A stretch of DNA of 5,710 nt from an uncultured beta proteobacterium (lineage in GTDB: Bacteria; Pseudomonadota; Gammaproteobacteria; Burkholderiales; Rhodocyclaceae): positions 1-5,710 of the forward strand of contig CAIVZW010000830.1 of assembly GCA_903910495.1 (NCBI GenBank), written 5' to 3'. Of this stretch, positions 1 through 5,710 are shown piece after piece. The position numbers and the translations under genes were made by a program. The notes under the pieces are model-generated. The model worked only from the letters and a program-made list of their open reading frames with translations, was not told the origin of the DNA and searched no databases. Within the stretch, counting starts at the first letter, position 1. Each line of letters begins with the position of its first letter.

Positions 1-432
1 ACGCAAATGCTGTGGCAGGATCGCGTACTTTACCGGTCCGAACAGCGTCGAATGCAGGCCGAGCAGGAAGAGTGCGCTGAGCAAAACACCGAGACTGTGC
101 AGGAAGAAACCGAGCGCCGCGACGCCCATGATCACCATTTCCAGAACCTTCACCAACCGCGCCAGTTTCGCCTTGTCGAACTTGTCGGCCAGTTGCCCGG
201 CCGTCGCCGAAAACAGGAAGAAGGGAAGAATGAAAATACCGGCCGCCAGATTGGTCAGCACTTCGGGCGCCAGCGTCGTCCAGTTCACCGCATGAAAGGT
301 GAGCAGCACCACCAGCGCGTTCTTGAACAGATTGTCGTTGAACGCCCCGAGAAACTGGGTTACGAAGAAGGGCGCAAAGCGGCGGGTTTTGAGCAGCGTG
401 AACTGGGAATGCGGCTTTGGCTCAGAATTCAT
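1..432 (-). CDS. MFS transporter, LplT/Aas-like (5' part, cut by left edge)
   Basis: The first 144 codons of a major facilitator superfamily membrane protein are seen, read leftwards from ATG at 432; the rest lies outside the window. Residues 19-48 contain FLGAFNDNLFKNALVVLLTF within the first membrane segment. A second hydrophobic segment (about 58-78) is followed by AGQLADKFDKAKL (78-90), the MFS motif A loop between helices 2 and 3. Helices 3 and 4 follow at about 97-114 and 115-131, ending in FGPVKYAILP. The QFLGAFNDN and GPVKY signatures are typical of lysophospholipid transporters (LplT) and of the longer proteins that fuse such a transporter to an acyl-ACP:phospholipid O-acyltransferase domain (Aas-like). 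Whether that domain is present here cannot be seen. The start overlaps the stop of the upstream glutathione transferase gene as ATGA; GGAAC lies just upstream as a weak ribosome site. MFS membership is secure; the substrate is inferred. Confidence 0.85.
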   Translation of the reverse strand, partial: MNSEPKPHSQFTLLKTRRFAPFFVTQFLGAFNDNLFKNALVVLLTFHAVNWTTLAPEVLTNLAAGIFILPFFLFSATAGQLADKFDKAKLARLVKVLEMVIMGVAALGFFLHSLGVLLSALFLLGLHSTLFGPVKYAILPQHLR

Positions 433-1136
433 TTCGTTCCAGCTTCATGAGACTGCGCCGTCTGCCCGAAAAGCAGCGCTTTGGACTCTTCAGTTACTGT
501 TGGAACCGTATTGATTTCTTTCGCCAGCTGGTATGCGCGAACGACCGCCGGACGGGCCTGAATGAGTTCGAACCAGCGTTTCAGATGGGGGAAGTCATCC
601 AGATTCTGCTGTTGTCGCTTCCAGAGAACGATCCAGGGGTAAGACGCCATGTCGGCAATGGAATAGTCACCGGCAATGAACTCGCGCTCGGCAAGACGCC
701 TGTCCAGAACCCCGTACAAGCGATTGGTCTCCTTCACGTATCGATCAATCGCGTAAGGGATTTTCTCTGGCGCATAATGTCCAAAATGGTGGTTTTGCCC
801 GGCCATCGGGCCAAGACCCGCCATCTGCCAGAAAAGCCACTGAAGAACGTCCGTCCTCCCCCTCAGGTTTTCCGGGATGAATTGTCCAGTCTTTTCGGCC
901 AGATAAAGCAAGATTGCCCCCGACTCGAACACCGACACGGCTGGGCCGCCATCTGCCGGCGCATGATCGACCAGGGCAGGAATGCGGTTATTGGGTGAAA
1001 ACCTGAGGAACTCGGGGTTGAATTGTTCGCCCTTCGAGATATTGACCGGGACAAGCCGATAGGGGATTTGTGTTTCCTCCAGAAATATCGTGATCTTGTG
1101 GCCGTTTGGGGTAGTCCAATAATAGAGATCAAGCAC
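429..1136 (-). CDS. YfcG-like (Nu-class) glutathione S-transferase / disulfide-bond oxidoreductase
   Basis: This 235-residue cytosolic protein closely follows the plan of E. coli YfcG, which uses glutathione disulfide and reduces disulfides rather than conjugating xenobiotics. The N-terminal thioredoxin-like domain has TTPNGHKITIFLEE (8-21), with Thr9 and Asn11 where YfcG contacts glutathione. It also has SPNNRIPALVD (47-57) with the cis-Pro of the IP pair, and FESGAILLYLAEKTG (70-84) with the Glu-Ser pair that binds the gamma-glutamyl group. The helical C-terminal domain opens with the Nu-class signature GLGPMAGQNHHF (107-118) and contains YSIADMASYPW. Like YfcG, it has no obvious catalytic Cys near the N-terminus. 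The start is GTG, chosen because AAGGAG sits 7 bases upstream and the family begins with this M-x-D-L-Y. The TGA overlaps the next gene's ATG by four bases, so the two are probably co-translated. The family call is strong; the physiological substrate is unknown. Confidence 0.93.
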   Translation of the reverse strand: MLDLYYWTTPNGHKITIFLEETQIPYRLVPVNISKGEQFNPEFLRFSPNNRIPALVDHAPADGGPAVSVFESGAILLYLAEKTGQFIPENLRGRTDVLQWLFWQMAGLGPMAGQNHHFGHYAPEKIPYAIDRYVKETNRLYGVLDRRLAEREFIAGDYSIADMASYPWIVLWKRQQQNLDDFPHLKRWFELIQARPAVVRAYQLAKEINTVPTVTEESKALLFGQTAQSHEAGTK

Positions 1137-1143
1137 GACAACA

Positions 1144-1149
1144 CTCCTT
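1144..1149 (-). promoter_or_regulatory. Strong Shine-Dalgarno deciding the GTG start of the gst gene
   Basis: On the minus strand AAGGAG lies 7 bases before GTG at 1136. It supports initiation at this GTG rather than at a downstream ATG, and the resulting N-terminus matches YfcG-type proteins. Confidence 0.8.
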
Positions 1150-1190
1150 CTGCTATTCGCCAGGATTCAAAACGAGGCGATCCTCACTGC

Positions 1191-1322
1191 GATTTCAACC
1201 CAGATTGTCCATTAGCCCCAAACCCGATCGCCCTGTCGAAGGGCCGTTCATGGTTCGACAAGCTCACCACGAACGGATTTTCGCTCTAAATTATTTCCTA
1301 ATGGACAATCTGGGATGAACTC
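1191..1322. repeat. MITE/REP-like palindromic element with terminal inverted repeats
   Basis: A perfect 17-bp inverted repeat begins at 1199 (CCCAGATTGTCCATTAG) and returns as its reverse complement at 1298-1314. Extended outward by 8 bases on each side (1191-1215 against 1298-1322) it still matches at 23 of 25 positions. The arms enclose 82 bases with no reading frame of note, which contain a second, overlapping set of palindromes. Terminal inverted repeats around a short non-coding centre are what a miniature inverted-repeat element or REP/BIME-type intergenic repeat looks like. No transposase and no convincing target-site duplication is visible at the ends, so the true borders are uncertain. 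It lies between divergently transcribed genes, about 40 bases upstream of the gst ribosome site. The structure is seen directly; mobility and copy number are inferred. Confidence 0.7.
1234..1276. repeat. REP-like core with two overlapping hairpins
   Basis: Two inverted repeats share bases here. TGTCGAA at 1234-1240 pairs with TTCGACA at 1254-1260. CCGTTCATGGT at 1244-1254 pairs with ACCACGAACGG at 1266-1276 with one mismatch in 11. The second arm of one hairpin abuts or overlaps the first arm of the other, so both cannot form fully at once. The GTTCGACAAGCTCACC and CGAACGG wording resembles intergenic palindromes that are frequent in proteobacterial genomes; that resemblance is from memory and was not checked by a search. 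Confidence 0.6.
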
Positions 1323-1554
1323 ATGCGTCTGTTTCGCCCTTCTGTTGGCGCAGTGTAATGCTTCGAGAGATTATGGTGAAGCGCGACGATCAGGGTCTGC
1401 TGACCTTAGTCGCGTCATGCGATGCCATCGGACTGGCTCTTCCATTGTGCTCGAGCCATTGAAGTGATGGCAATATTCGCTTGCGGGTGCTAGTCTTCAG
1501 CCCGTCTGTGCGTCTGCGCAGAATCTTAAATTCCGGAGTTGCCAAGGATAGGCC
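1323..1554. other. Intergenic stretch without recognisable gene or RNA
   Basis: Between the palindromic element and the glycosyltransferase start I see no coding region with family resemblance, no tRNA-like fold and no clear stem-loop followed by a T-run. The promoter of the glycosyltransferase gene is presumably here, but no convincing -35/-10 pair stands out. A 34-codon frame (1358-1462) lacks a ribosome site and any resemblance I recognise. Confidence 0.5.
1544..1548 (+). promoter_or_regulatory. Shine-Dalgarno of the glycosyltransferase gene
   Basis: AAGGA lies 6 bases before the ATG at 1555. It fixes this start, which also gives the expected family N-terminus (LSVVIIAKNE). Confidence 0.7.
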
Positions 1555-2307
1555 ATGAAGCCTTTAAGCGTAGTCATCATTGCGAAAAATGAAGCGTCTG
1601 TCATTGCCGGCTGTATTGATAGTGTTTCGCTCCTGGCCGATGAAATCGTCGTGCTCGATTCGGGCAGTACCGACAGTACCCGCGAACTATGCACAAGCCG
1701 TGGCGTGCGCTTCATTGAGACCGACTGGCCGGGATTTGGCCCGCAAAAGAATAGGGCGGTGCAGGCCGCACACAACGACTGGGTGCTTTGTCTCGATGCC
1801 GACGAGAGGCTGACGCCAGAACTTGTGGCCAGTATCCAGGCGACCTTGGCTGATCCCGGTTGTTCAGCTTACCGTTTTGCCAGAAGAAACCGGTTTCTGG
1901 GACGCTATCTGCGCCATGGTGAAGGCTATCCCGACTGGAGCCTGCGCCTTTTTGACCGGCGGTTTGCCCAGTGGTCGCTGGATGCCGTGCACGAGAAAGT
2001 AGTGTGTGACGCCCGTGTCGGTGATCTGCAGGGAGATCTTCTGCACGATTCTGCGGAAACGCTTGAAGGCTATCTGGCGAAACAGAACCGCTACACCTCG
2101 TTGGCGGCAGATGAGGCCATCATTAATAACGGTCGGGTTTCAGCAGCCAGAATGGTTTTGTCGCCGCTTGTCCGCTTCATGAAATTCTATCTGTTTCGTG
2201 GGGGGTTCCGCGACGGCCTGCCGGGACTTGTTCATATTGCAATCGGCTGCTTCAACAGTTTCATCAAGTACGCCAAGATTCGGGAACGCCAAATCAGCGG
2301 GCGTTGA
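1555..2307 (+). CDS. Family 2 glycosyltransferase, WaaE/KdtX-like (LPS core)
   Basis: The protein has 250 residues, the usual length of the WaaE/KdtX group of GT2 enzymes, which add a sugar (glucose in characterised members) to the inner core of lipopolysaccharide on the cytoplasmic side of the inner membrane. The GT-A nucleotide-sugar domain starts at once with LSVVIIAKNE (4-13). It continues with DEIVVLDSGSTDST (29-42) and the metal-binding DADE (81-84), which serves as the DxD motif. Further family marks follow: YPDWSLRLFDR, where the enzyme reads its acceptor, then VHEKV and LLHDS. The C-terminal part (from about 200) is hydrophobic and basic (RFMKFYLFRGGFRDG) and fits peripheral membrane attachment. 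There is no signal peptide. It converges on the lipid A acyltransferase gene with two bases between the stops, consistent with a small LPS locus. GT2 membership is secure; the exact sugar and acceptor are inferred, and a polysaccharide other than LPS core is possible. Confidence 0.9.
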   Translation: MKPLSVVIIAKNEASVIAGCIDSVSLLADEIVVLDSGSTDSTRELCTSRGVRFIETDWPGFGPQKNRAVQAAHNDWVLCLDADERLTPELVASIQATLADPGCSAYRFARRNRFLGRYLRHGEGYPDWSLRLFDRRFAQWSLDAVHEKVVCDARVGDLQGDLLHDSAETLEGYLAKQNRYTSLAADEAIINNGRVSAARMVLSPLVRFMKFYLFRGGFRDGLPGLVHIAIGCFNSFIKYAKIRERQISGR

Positions 2308-2309
2308 TC

Positions 2310-3203
2310 TCAGTAATACCGCGCTTCACCGGCAGGGCGGGTTTTGAAGCGGCGATGAACCCAGTAATACTGTTCGGGCATGGTGCGCACGGCGCTTTCA
2401 ATGAAAGCGTTCATGCGCCGGGTATCCGCTTCGACATCGTCGGTCGGGAAATCCGCCCACGGCTCGCCCAGTTCGACAACATAACCCCGGCCATTCGGCA
2501 GTATGCGGGTAATACAGGGGATTACGACGGCTCCGGCGGCACGCGCAAGACGTGACAGACCGGTGATCGTAGCCGCCTGGATGCCAAAGAAAGGAGCAAA
2601 TATCGAGTCGCGGCTGCCCAGATCCATGTCGGGAAGATAGTAGAAGGGTCGGCCAGCCCGCATGGCCTTGATGCTTGCGCGTGCGCCATCCTGCCGGGAT
2701 AGCAGCAGCTGTTTGCCAAACCGGCTTCGACCCCGGAGCAACAACCGGTCGAAGACCAGGTTTTTCTGTGCGGAATAAATGCTCAGCGAATCGAAGCGCA
2801 GCGCAATGCCTATGCCTCCGGCGTCGAGCCCGACAAAATGGGGAGTGAGAAGGATGACTGGCTTACCGGCGTCGCGCAGATCCCGGATTTTTTCTTCGCC
2901 ATTGACACTAATCAGACGTGACAGGCGCTGCAGTCCTCCCCACCACAGAACGCTGCGCTCAAGGATGCTGCGGGCGAGCATCTGAAAATGGGCTCTGGCC
3001 AGTTGTCTGCGTGCCGGGTCGGTCAGTTCGGGAAAACACAGGGCCAGATTGACAAGCACGATTTTCCGGCGGCGGCCGGCGGTGAAGTACAGCAGCAGCC
3101 CGAATCCCCGGCCGATAGCCGCCAGAACCGGCAAGGGCAGGAAATGCAATAGCCAGAACAAGGCGATTGGGATATGGCTCAGGATCCGGTTTAGCATGGT
3201 CAT
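2310..3203 (-). CDS. Lipid A biosynthesis acyltransferase, LpxL/HtrB family
   Basis: This 297-residue protein matches the length and layout of late lipid A acyltransferases, which move a fatty acyl chain from acyl-ACP to a hydroxyacyl chain of Kdo-lipid A at the inner membrane. A hydrophobic N-terminal anchor spans about 11-40 (IALFWLLHFLPLPVLAAIG). GRRRKIVLVNLALCFPEL (43-60) is the family's conserved segment after the anchor. The catalytic HX4D motif is HFVGLD, with His122 and Asp127. YLPDMDLGSRDSIFAPFFG (189-207) is the second acyltransferase block, and YYWVHRRFKTRP near the C-terminus is a strong family signature. ATG at 3203 follows an in-frame stop five codons upstream; ATG at 3197 is an alternative. 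Neither has a clear Shine-Dalgarno. The chain acted on (LpxL, LpxM or LpxP type) cannot be decided from sequence, so no symbol is given. Confidence 0.93.
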   Translation of the reverse strand: MTMLNRILSHIPIALFWLLHFLPLPVLAAIGRGFGLLLYFTAGRRRKIVLVNLALCFPELTDPARRQLARAHFQMLARSILERSVLWWGGLQRLSRLISVNGEEKIRDLRDAGKPVILLTPHFVGLDAGGIGIALRFDSLSIYSAQKNLVFDRLLLRGRSRFGKQLLLSRQDGARASIKAMRAGRPFYYLPDMDLGSRDSIFAPFFGIQAATITGLSRLARAAGAVVIPCITRILPNGRGYVVELGEPWADFPTDDVEADTRRMNAFIESAVRTMPEQYYWVHRRFKTRPAGEARYY

Positions 3204-3394
3204 CGCGAGGCAAAGTCAGGCGCATCTGCAGTGCAGGCGGAGTTTGAAATAAATGGCGAGATCAGTATAGTCATGCTGGTATGGCGACAGTCGGGGATTG
3301 GCAGTCCGACTGCTCGCGCGTTGTTGCACGGATTCGTGTCGCGGCATTGTATTGTTATTCACGCCCACTCACCACACTTGCCTGAGTAAATCGC
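3204..3394. promoter_or_regulatory. Divergent intergenic region between acyltransferase and GNAT genes
   Basis: These 191 bases separate two genes that point away from each other, so promoters for both should lie here. On the minus strand TATACT at 3264-3269 is a plausible -10 box about 60 bases before the acyltransferase start, but its -35 is poor. On the plus strand an AT-rich patch, TGTATTGTTATT (about 3348-3359), is the best -10-like sequence; TTGTTG at 3321-3326 is too far away to be its partner. The assignment is from position and composition only. Confidence 0.35.
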
Positions 3395-3898
3395 ATGATC
3401 ATCCAGATTTCACCGGTTTCTCGCGCCGATGTCGACGCTATTGCGGCGCTGGCGCGCATTGTCTGGCAGGATGCCTATCCAGGCATCATTACCCAGGCAC
3501 AGATCGACTACATGCTCGAACAGCGCTACAACACCTTACGACTGCTTGAAGAATTGGCAATGCCGAATCTCTGGTGGGACAAGGCCACCGTCGACGGTGA
3601 ATTGGCCGCTTTCGCCTCAACCCTGACGACCGAAAAGGCGGATGAGTTGAAGCTCGACAAGCTTTATGTCGATCCGCTGCAGCAACGACTCGGGCTGGGC
3701 GGGCGACTGATTGCCCATGTCTCGGCACGTGCGCTGGCCCAAGGCTGCACTACCCTGATCCTGGCCGTCAATAAACGCAACAAGCCCGCCATCGCGGCCT
3801 ACACGAAGCACGGATTCGTCGTGCGCAATGCCGTACGCGTCAATATTGGCAACGATTTCGTCATGGACGACTTTATAATGGAGAAATCGCTGCACTGA
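3395..3898 (+). CDS. GNAT-family N-acetyltransferase
   Basis: A complete 167-residue single-domain GNAT protein, which would transfer an acetyl group from acetyl-CoA to an amine of an unknown small molecule or protein in the cytosol. The N-terminal helix region has [20 protein letters not shown] (14-33), common in this GNAT subgroup. The acetyl-CoA-binding motif A is [19 protein letters not shown] (87-105), with the Q-x-x-G-x-G pyrophosphate loop at residues 97-102. Motif B follows as [17 protein letters not shown] (125-141), with the Asn and Tyr expected near the thioester. The ATG at 3395 has only a weak upstream GAG; no better in-frame start is seen. The stop is 25 bases before dapF on the same strand, so the two may share a transcript. 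This gene is not part of the familiar dapF-DUF484-xerC unit and gives no direct clue to its substrate. Confidence 0.88.
   Translation: MIIQISPVSRADVDAIAALARIVWQDAYPGIITQAQIDYMLEQRYNTLRLLEELAMPNLWWDKATVDGELAAFASTLTTEKADELKLDKLYVDPLQQRLGLGGRLIAHVSARALAQGCTTLILAVNKRNKPAIAAYTKHGFVVRNAVRVNIGNDFVMDDFIMEKSLH
3846..3879 (+). promoter_or_regulatory. Possible internal promoter for dapF
   Basis: A perfect TATAAT (3874-3879) lies inside the end of the GNAT gene, 44 bases before the dapF ATG, a good distance for a -10 box. TTGGCA (3846-3851) matches the -35 consensus at 5 of 6 positions, but the 22-base spacer is too long for a standard sigma-70 promoter. dapF could be transcribed apart from the GNAT gene, but the evidence is weak. 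Confidence 0.3.
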
Positions 3899-3923
3899 TA
3901 TTGACTCGACAGATTGGATGACA

Positions 3924-4754
3924 ATGAAAATCAGATTTTCGAAAATGCATGGACTGGGCAACGACTTTGTCGTTTTGGACGGTATTCGTCAGTCGGTCAC
4001 ACTAAGCCCCGCACAGTTTCGCTATCTCGCTGACCGGCACTTCGGTGTCGGTTGCGATCAGATCCTTCTGGTTGAAAAAGCCGGTAGTCCGGAAATCGAC
4101 TTTCGCTATCGAATTTTCAATGCCGATGGCGGCGAGGTCGAGCAGTGCGGCAATGGTGCGCGCTGCTTCGTCCGTTTTGTGCACGACCAGGGTTTGACCG
4201 ACAAACGCGAGATTCGCGTTGAAACCATGAGCGGGGTCATCAGCCTGCGTCTGGAAAGCGACGGGAAGATCACGGTGGACATGGGCATCCCGATATTTGA
4301 ACCGGCGAAAATACCTTTCATCAGTCCGACCGCCGATCTCGTGCAATTGCTGACGATTGGCGATGAGGACGTGGCGATTACCGCTGTTTCGATGGGTAAC
4401 CCGCACGCCGTGCAGGTAGTGGCCGATGTCGATTCAGCTCCGGTTGCCGCACAGGGACCGCTTATCGAGGTACATCCGCGTTTCCCGCAGCGAGTCAATG
4501 CAGGTTTCATGCAGATTGTCGGACGGCAGTCGATCCGCCTGCGTGTTTTTGAACGCGGCACCGGCGAAACCCTGGCTTGCGGAACCGGCGCCTGTGCTGC
4601 CGTCGTCGCCGGGATAGCACGCGGCCTTCTGGATTCGCCGGTGCGCGTTGTCATGCGTGGCGGCGAACTGACTATTGCCTGGGGTGGCAAGGGCTCATCG
4701 GTGCTGATGACCGGTCCCGCCGTTACCGTATTTACCGGAGAAATCGAATTATGA
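3924..4754 (+). CDS. dapF: Diaminopimelate epimerase
   Basis: DapF interconverts LL- and meso-diaminopimelate without a cofactor, the step that supplies meso-DAP for peptidoglycan and for lysine synthesis in the cytosol. The 276-residue protein has the family length. It begins with [16 protein letters not shown] (5-20). Both catalytic cysteines are present: Cys75 in [14 protein letters not shown] and Cys219 in [13 protein letters not shown], which act as the general acid/base pair across the two pseudo-symmetric halves. MGNPHAV (157-163) and NAGFMQ (192-197) are substrate-loop motifs. ATG at 3924 is preferred because it gives the usual N-terminus and has GGA 5 bases upstream; an in-frame ATG at 3918 would add two residues. 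The TGA overlaps the ATG of the next gene by four bases, indicating translational coupling. The identification is very secure. Confidence 0.97.
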   Translation: MKIRFSKMHGLGNDFVVLDGIRQSVTLSPAQFRYLADRHFGVGCDQILLVEKAGSPEIDFRYRIFNADGGEVEQCGNGARCFVRFVHDQGLTDKREIRVETMSGVISLRLESDGKITVDMGIPIFEPAKIPFISPTADLVQLLTIGDEDVAITAVSMGNPHAVQVVADVDSAPVAAQGPLIEVHPRFPQRVNAGFMQIVGRQSIRLRVFERGTGETLACGTGACAAVVAGIARGLLDSPVRVVMRGGELTIAWGGKGSSVLMTGPAVTVFTGEIEL

Positions 4755-5404
4755 AATCGGAAGAAGTCGCCCAGTACCTGCAGGACAACCCGCGGTTCTT
4801 TGAAGATCACGCTGATCTGATGTCGCGCCTGGTCATTCCGCATCCGCACGGTGGGCGAACAATTTCCATTACCGAACGCCAGATGCTGAGTTTGCGCGAC
4901 AAGAACAAACAACTGGAAGGCAAGATGGACGAGTTGCTCCAGTTCGGCGAAGAAAATGACACGATCAGCGAAAAAATGCATCGGCTGGGTGTCGCCATGA
5001 TTGCTGCTGCCACTTTCCAGTCGGTGCTGCACACACTGAATTTCCATCTGCGCGATGACTTTTCAATCCCGAATGTGGCCTTGCGCTTGTGGGACCGGCC
5101 GGAAAACGCCGATGAGTTGCCTGAGTTTGCCGAAGTCAGTGAAGAGTTGCAGGTGTTCGCCGAGACCCTCAGCCAGCCTTATTGCGGTTCGACGTCCGGT
5201 TTTGAAACCTCGTCCTGGTTTGGCGATTCCTCGAAACACGTCCGCTCGCAGGCCTTGATCGCCATGCGCAATGGTGGCGGCACGATTGGCATGATCGCTC
5301 TTGGCAGTGAAGATGCAAAGCGTTTCTACGCCGGGATGGGTACGCTGTATCTCGAGCGTCTGGGCGAGATGGCCTCGGCGGCGCTGGCGCGGGTCGTGCG
5401 CTGA
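4751..5404 (+). CDS. DUF484 family protein (GAF-like)
   Basis: This 217-residue cytosolic protein belongs to DUF484, whose member YigA lies between dapF and xerC in E. coli, exactly the place seen here. Its molecular function is not established. The N-terminal part, [20 protein letters not shown] (4-23), is the family's hallmark. It is followed by [16 protein letters not shown] (29-44) and a charged helical stretch at about 41-70 that may form a coiled coil. Residues from about 75 to the end resemble a GAF-like fold: a helix ([18 protein letters not shown]), strand-rich middle and [26 protein letters not shown] near the end. The ATG at 4751 overlaps the dapF stop as ATGA, with GGAG 10 bases upstream. 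The same frame stays open upstream to 4577 inside dapF, but that stretch has no family resemblance. The stop precedes xerC by nine bases. Confidence 0.92.
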   Translation: MKSEEVAQYLQDNPRFFEDHADLMSRLVIPHPHGGRTISITERQMLSLRDKNKQLEGKMDELLQFGEENDTISEKMHRLGVAMIAAATFQSVLHTLNFHLRDDFSIPNVALRLWDRPENADELPEFAEVSEELQVFAETLSQPYCGSTSGFETSSWFGDSSKHVRSQALIAMRNGGGTIGMIALGSEDAKRFYAGMGTLYLERLGEMASAALARVVR

Positions 5405-5413
5405 TTGTTGCTC

Positions 5414-5710
5414 ATGGTCGCCAGCGAGGCTGTCAACGCCTATCTCGACGAACTCGCCCAGCAGCGGCGGCAGTCACCGCACACGGTCAGTAACTACCGG
5501 CGCGATCTGGGCGTTCTGTGTGGCCTTGTTGGCGATCTCCCCGGAGTTTACCAACTCAATGCTGTTCAGAGCCATCACATTCGCCGTTTCATCGCCCAGT
5601 TGCATGCCCGTGGGCTGGGTGGGCGCTCACTTGCCCGCATGCTTTCCGCCTGGCGTGGTTTTTATCGCTGGCTTGGCCAGCGTGGTGAAACAACGGTAAA
5701 TCCGGTCGAA
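5414..5710 (+). CDS. xerC: Tyrosine recombinase XerC (5' part, cut by right edge)
   Basis: Ninety-nine codons of the N-terminal, core-binding (SAM-like) domain are present; the catalytic domain with the Arg-Lys-His-Arg-Tyr residues lies beyond the window. XerC works with XerD at the dif site to resolve chromosome dimers before cell division. Visible marks are AYLDELAQQRRQSPHTVSNY (9-28) followed by RRDL, HIRRFIAQLHARGLGGRSLAR (55-75), and SAWRGFYRWL (78-87) ending in NPVE, the order seen in XerC proteins. The ATG at 5414 starts nine bases after the DUF484 stop. No clear Shine-Dalgarno is visible and two TTG codons lie in frame just upstream, so the start is slightly uncertain. Position behind dapF and DUF484 supports XerC rather than XerD or a phage integrase. 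Confidence 0.93.
   Translation, partial: MVASEAVNAYLDELAQQRRQSPHTVSNYRRDLGVLCGLVGDLPGVYQLNAVQSHHIRRFIAQLHARGLGGRSLARMLSAWRGFYRWLGQRGETTVNPVE

Noticed and set aside
7..450. Open frame on the plus strand at the left edge
   Set aside because: It is Gln/Glu/Arg-rich and is the mirror of the MFS transporter coding strand, which has clear membrane segments and motif A.
417..998. Open frame on the plus strand opposite the glutathione transferase gene
   Set aside because: The opposite strand has the full set of glutathione transferase motifs and a strong ribosome site; the plus-strand product resembles nothing.
1191..1322. Palindromic element as a simple rho-independent terminator
   Set aside because: It lies upstream of both neighbouring genes rather than downstream, the outer arms are about 80 bases apart, and no T-run follows the stems.
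1358..1462. 34-codon frame in the spacer before the glycosyltransferase gene
   Set aside because: It has no Shine-Dalgarno and no recognisable similarity, and a frame of this length is expected by chance.
3298..3549. Plus-strand frame overlapping the start of the GNAT gene
   Set aside because: It overlaps the GNAT coding region in another frame, and its Cys/His/Arg-rich product has no coherent domain.
4577..4750. N-terminal extension of the DUF484 frame inside dapF
   Set aside because: The extension is Arg-rich without family resemblance, and the ATG at 4751 gives the standard DUF484 N-terminus and an ATGA overlap.
4106..5047. Long open frame on the minus strand across dapF and DUF484
   Set aside because: It is antisense to two strongly identified genes, and its translation is low in complexity, Ser/Thr/Pro-rich and without recognisable motifs; it is a by-product of codon bias.

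Overview
This is ordinary core-genome sequence from a Gram-negative proteobacterium, most likely a betaproteobacterium and possibly of the Rhodocyclales. Three things support this: two lipopolysaccharide-type enzymes (a WaaE-like glycosyltransferase and an LpxL/HtrB-type lipid A acyltransferase), the gene order dapF - DUF484 - xerC that is conserved in gamma- and betaproteobacteria, and moderately GC-rich coding sequence. The genus cannot be settled from the window; the taxon is inferred from protein style and gene order.

Left part, minus strand (1-1150): a Nu-class/YfcG-like glutathione S-transferase gene starts at a GTG behind a strong Shine-Dalgarno. Its stop overlaps by four bases (ATGA) the start of an MFS gene of the LplT/Aas-like group, which runs off the left edge. 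The two look like a translationally coupled pair.

Middle (1150-1554): about 400 bases without a gene. They hold a 132-bp imperfect-palindromic element (1191-1322) with 17-bp perfect (23 of 25 bp extended) terminal inverted repeats around a REP-like core hairpin. It looks like a small non-autonomous repeat and is the most unusual feature here. The remaining ~230 bases show nothing recognisable.

Envelope genes (1555-3203): the plus-strand family 2 glycosyltransferase and the minus-strand lipid A acyltransferase converge with two bases between their stop codons. Both would act on the lipid A-core part of LPS at the inner face of the cytoplasmic membrane.

Right part, plus strand (3395-5710): a GNAT acetyltransferase of unknown substrate, then dapF (meso-diaminopimelate for peptidoglycan and lysine), a DUF484 gene overlapping dapF by ATGA, and the start of xerC (chromosome dimer resolution), cut by the right edge. 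A 190-base divergent spacer (3204-3394) separates this group from the acyltransferase gene and should carry promoters in both directions.

I found no CRISPR array, RNA gene, complete insertion sequence, defence module or other evident new system. The findings are modest: the palindromic element, the tight convergent LPS pair, the coupled gst-MFS pair, and the GNAT gene next to dapF.
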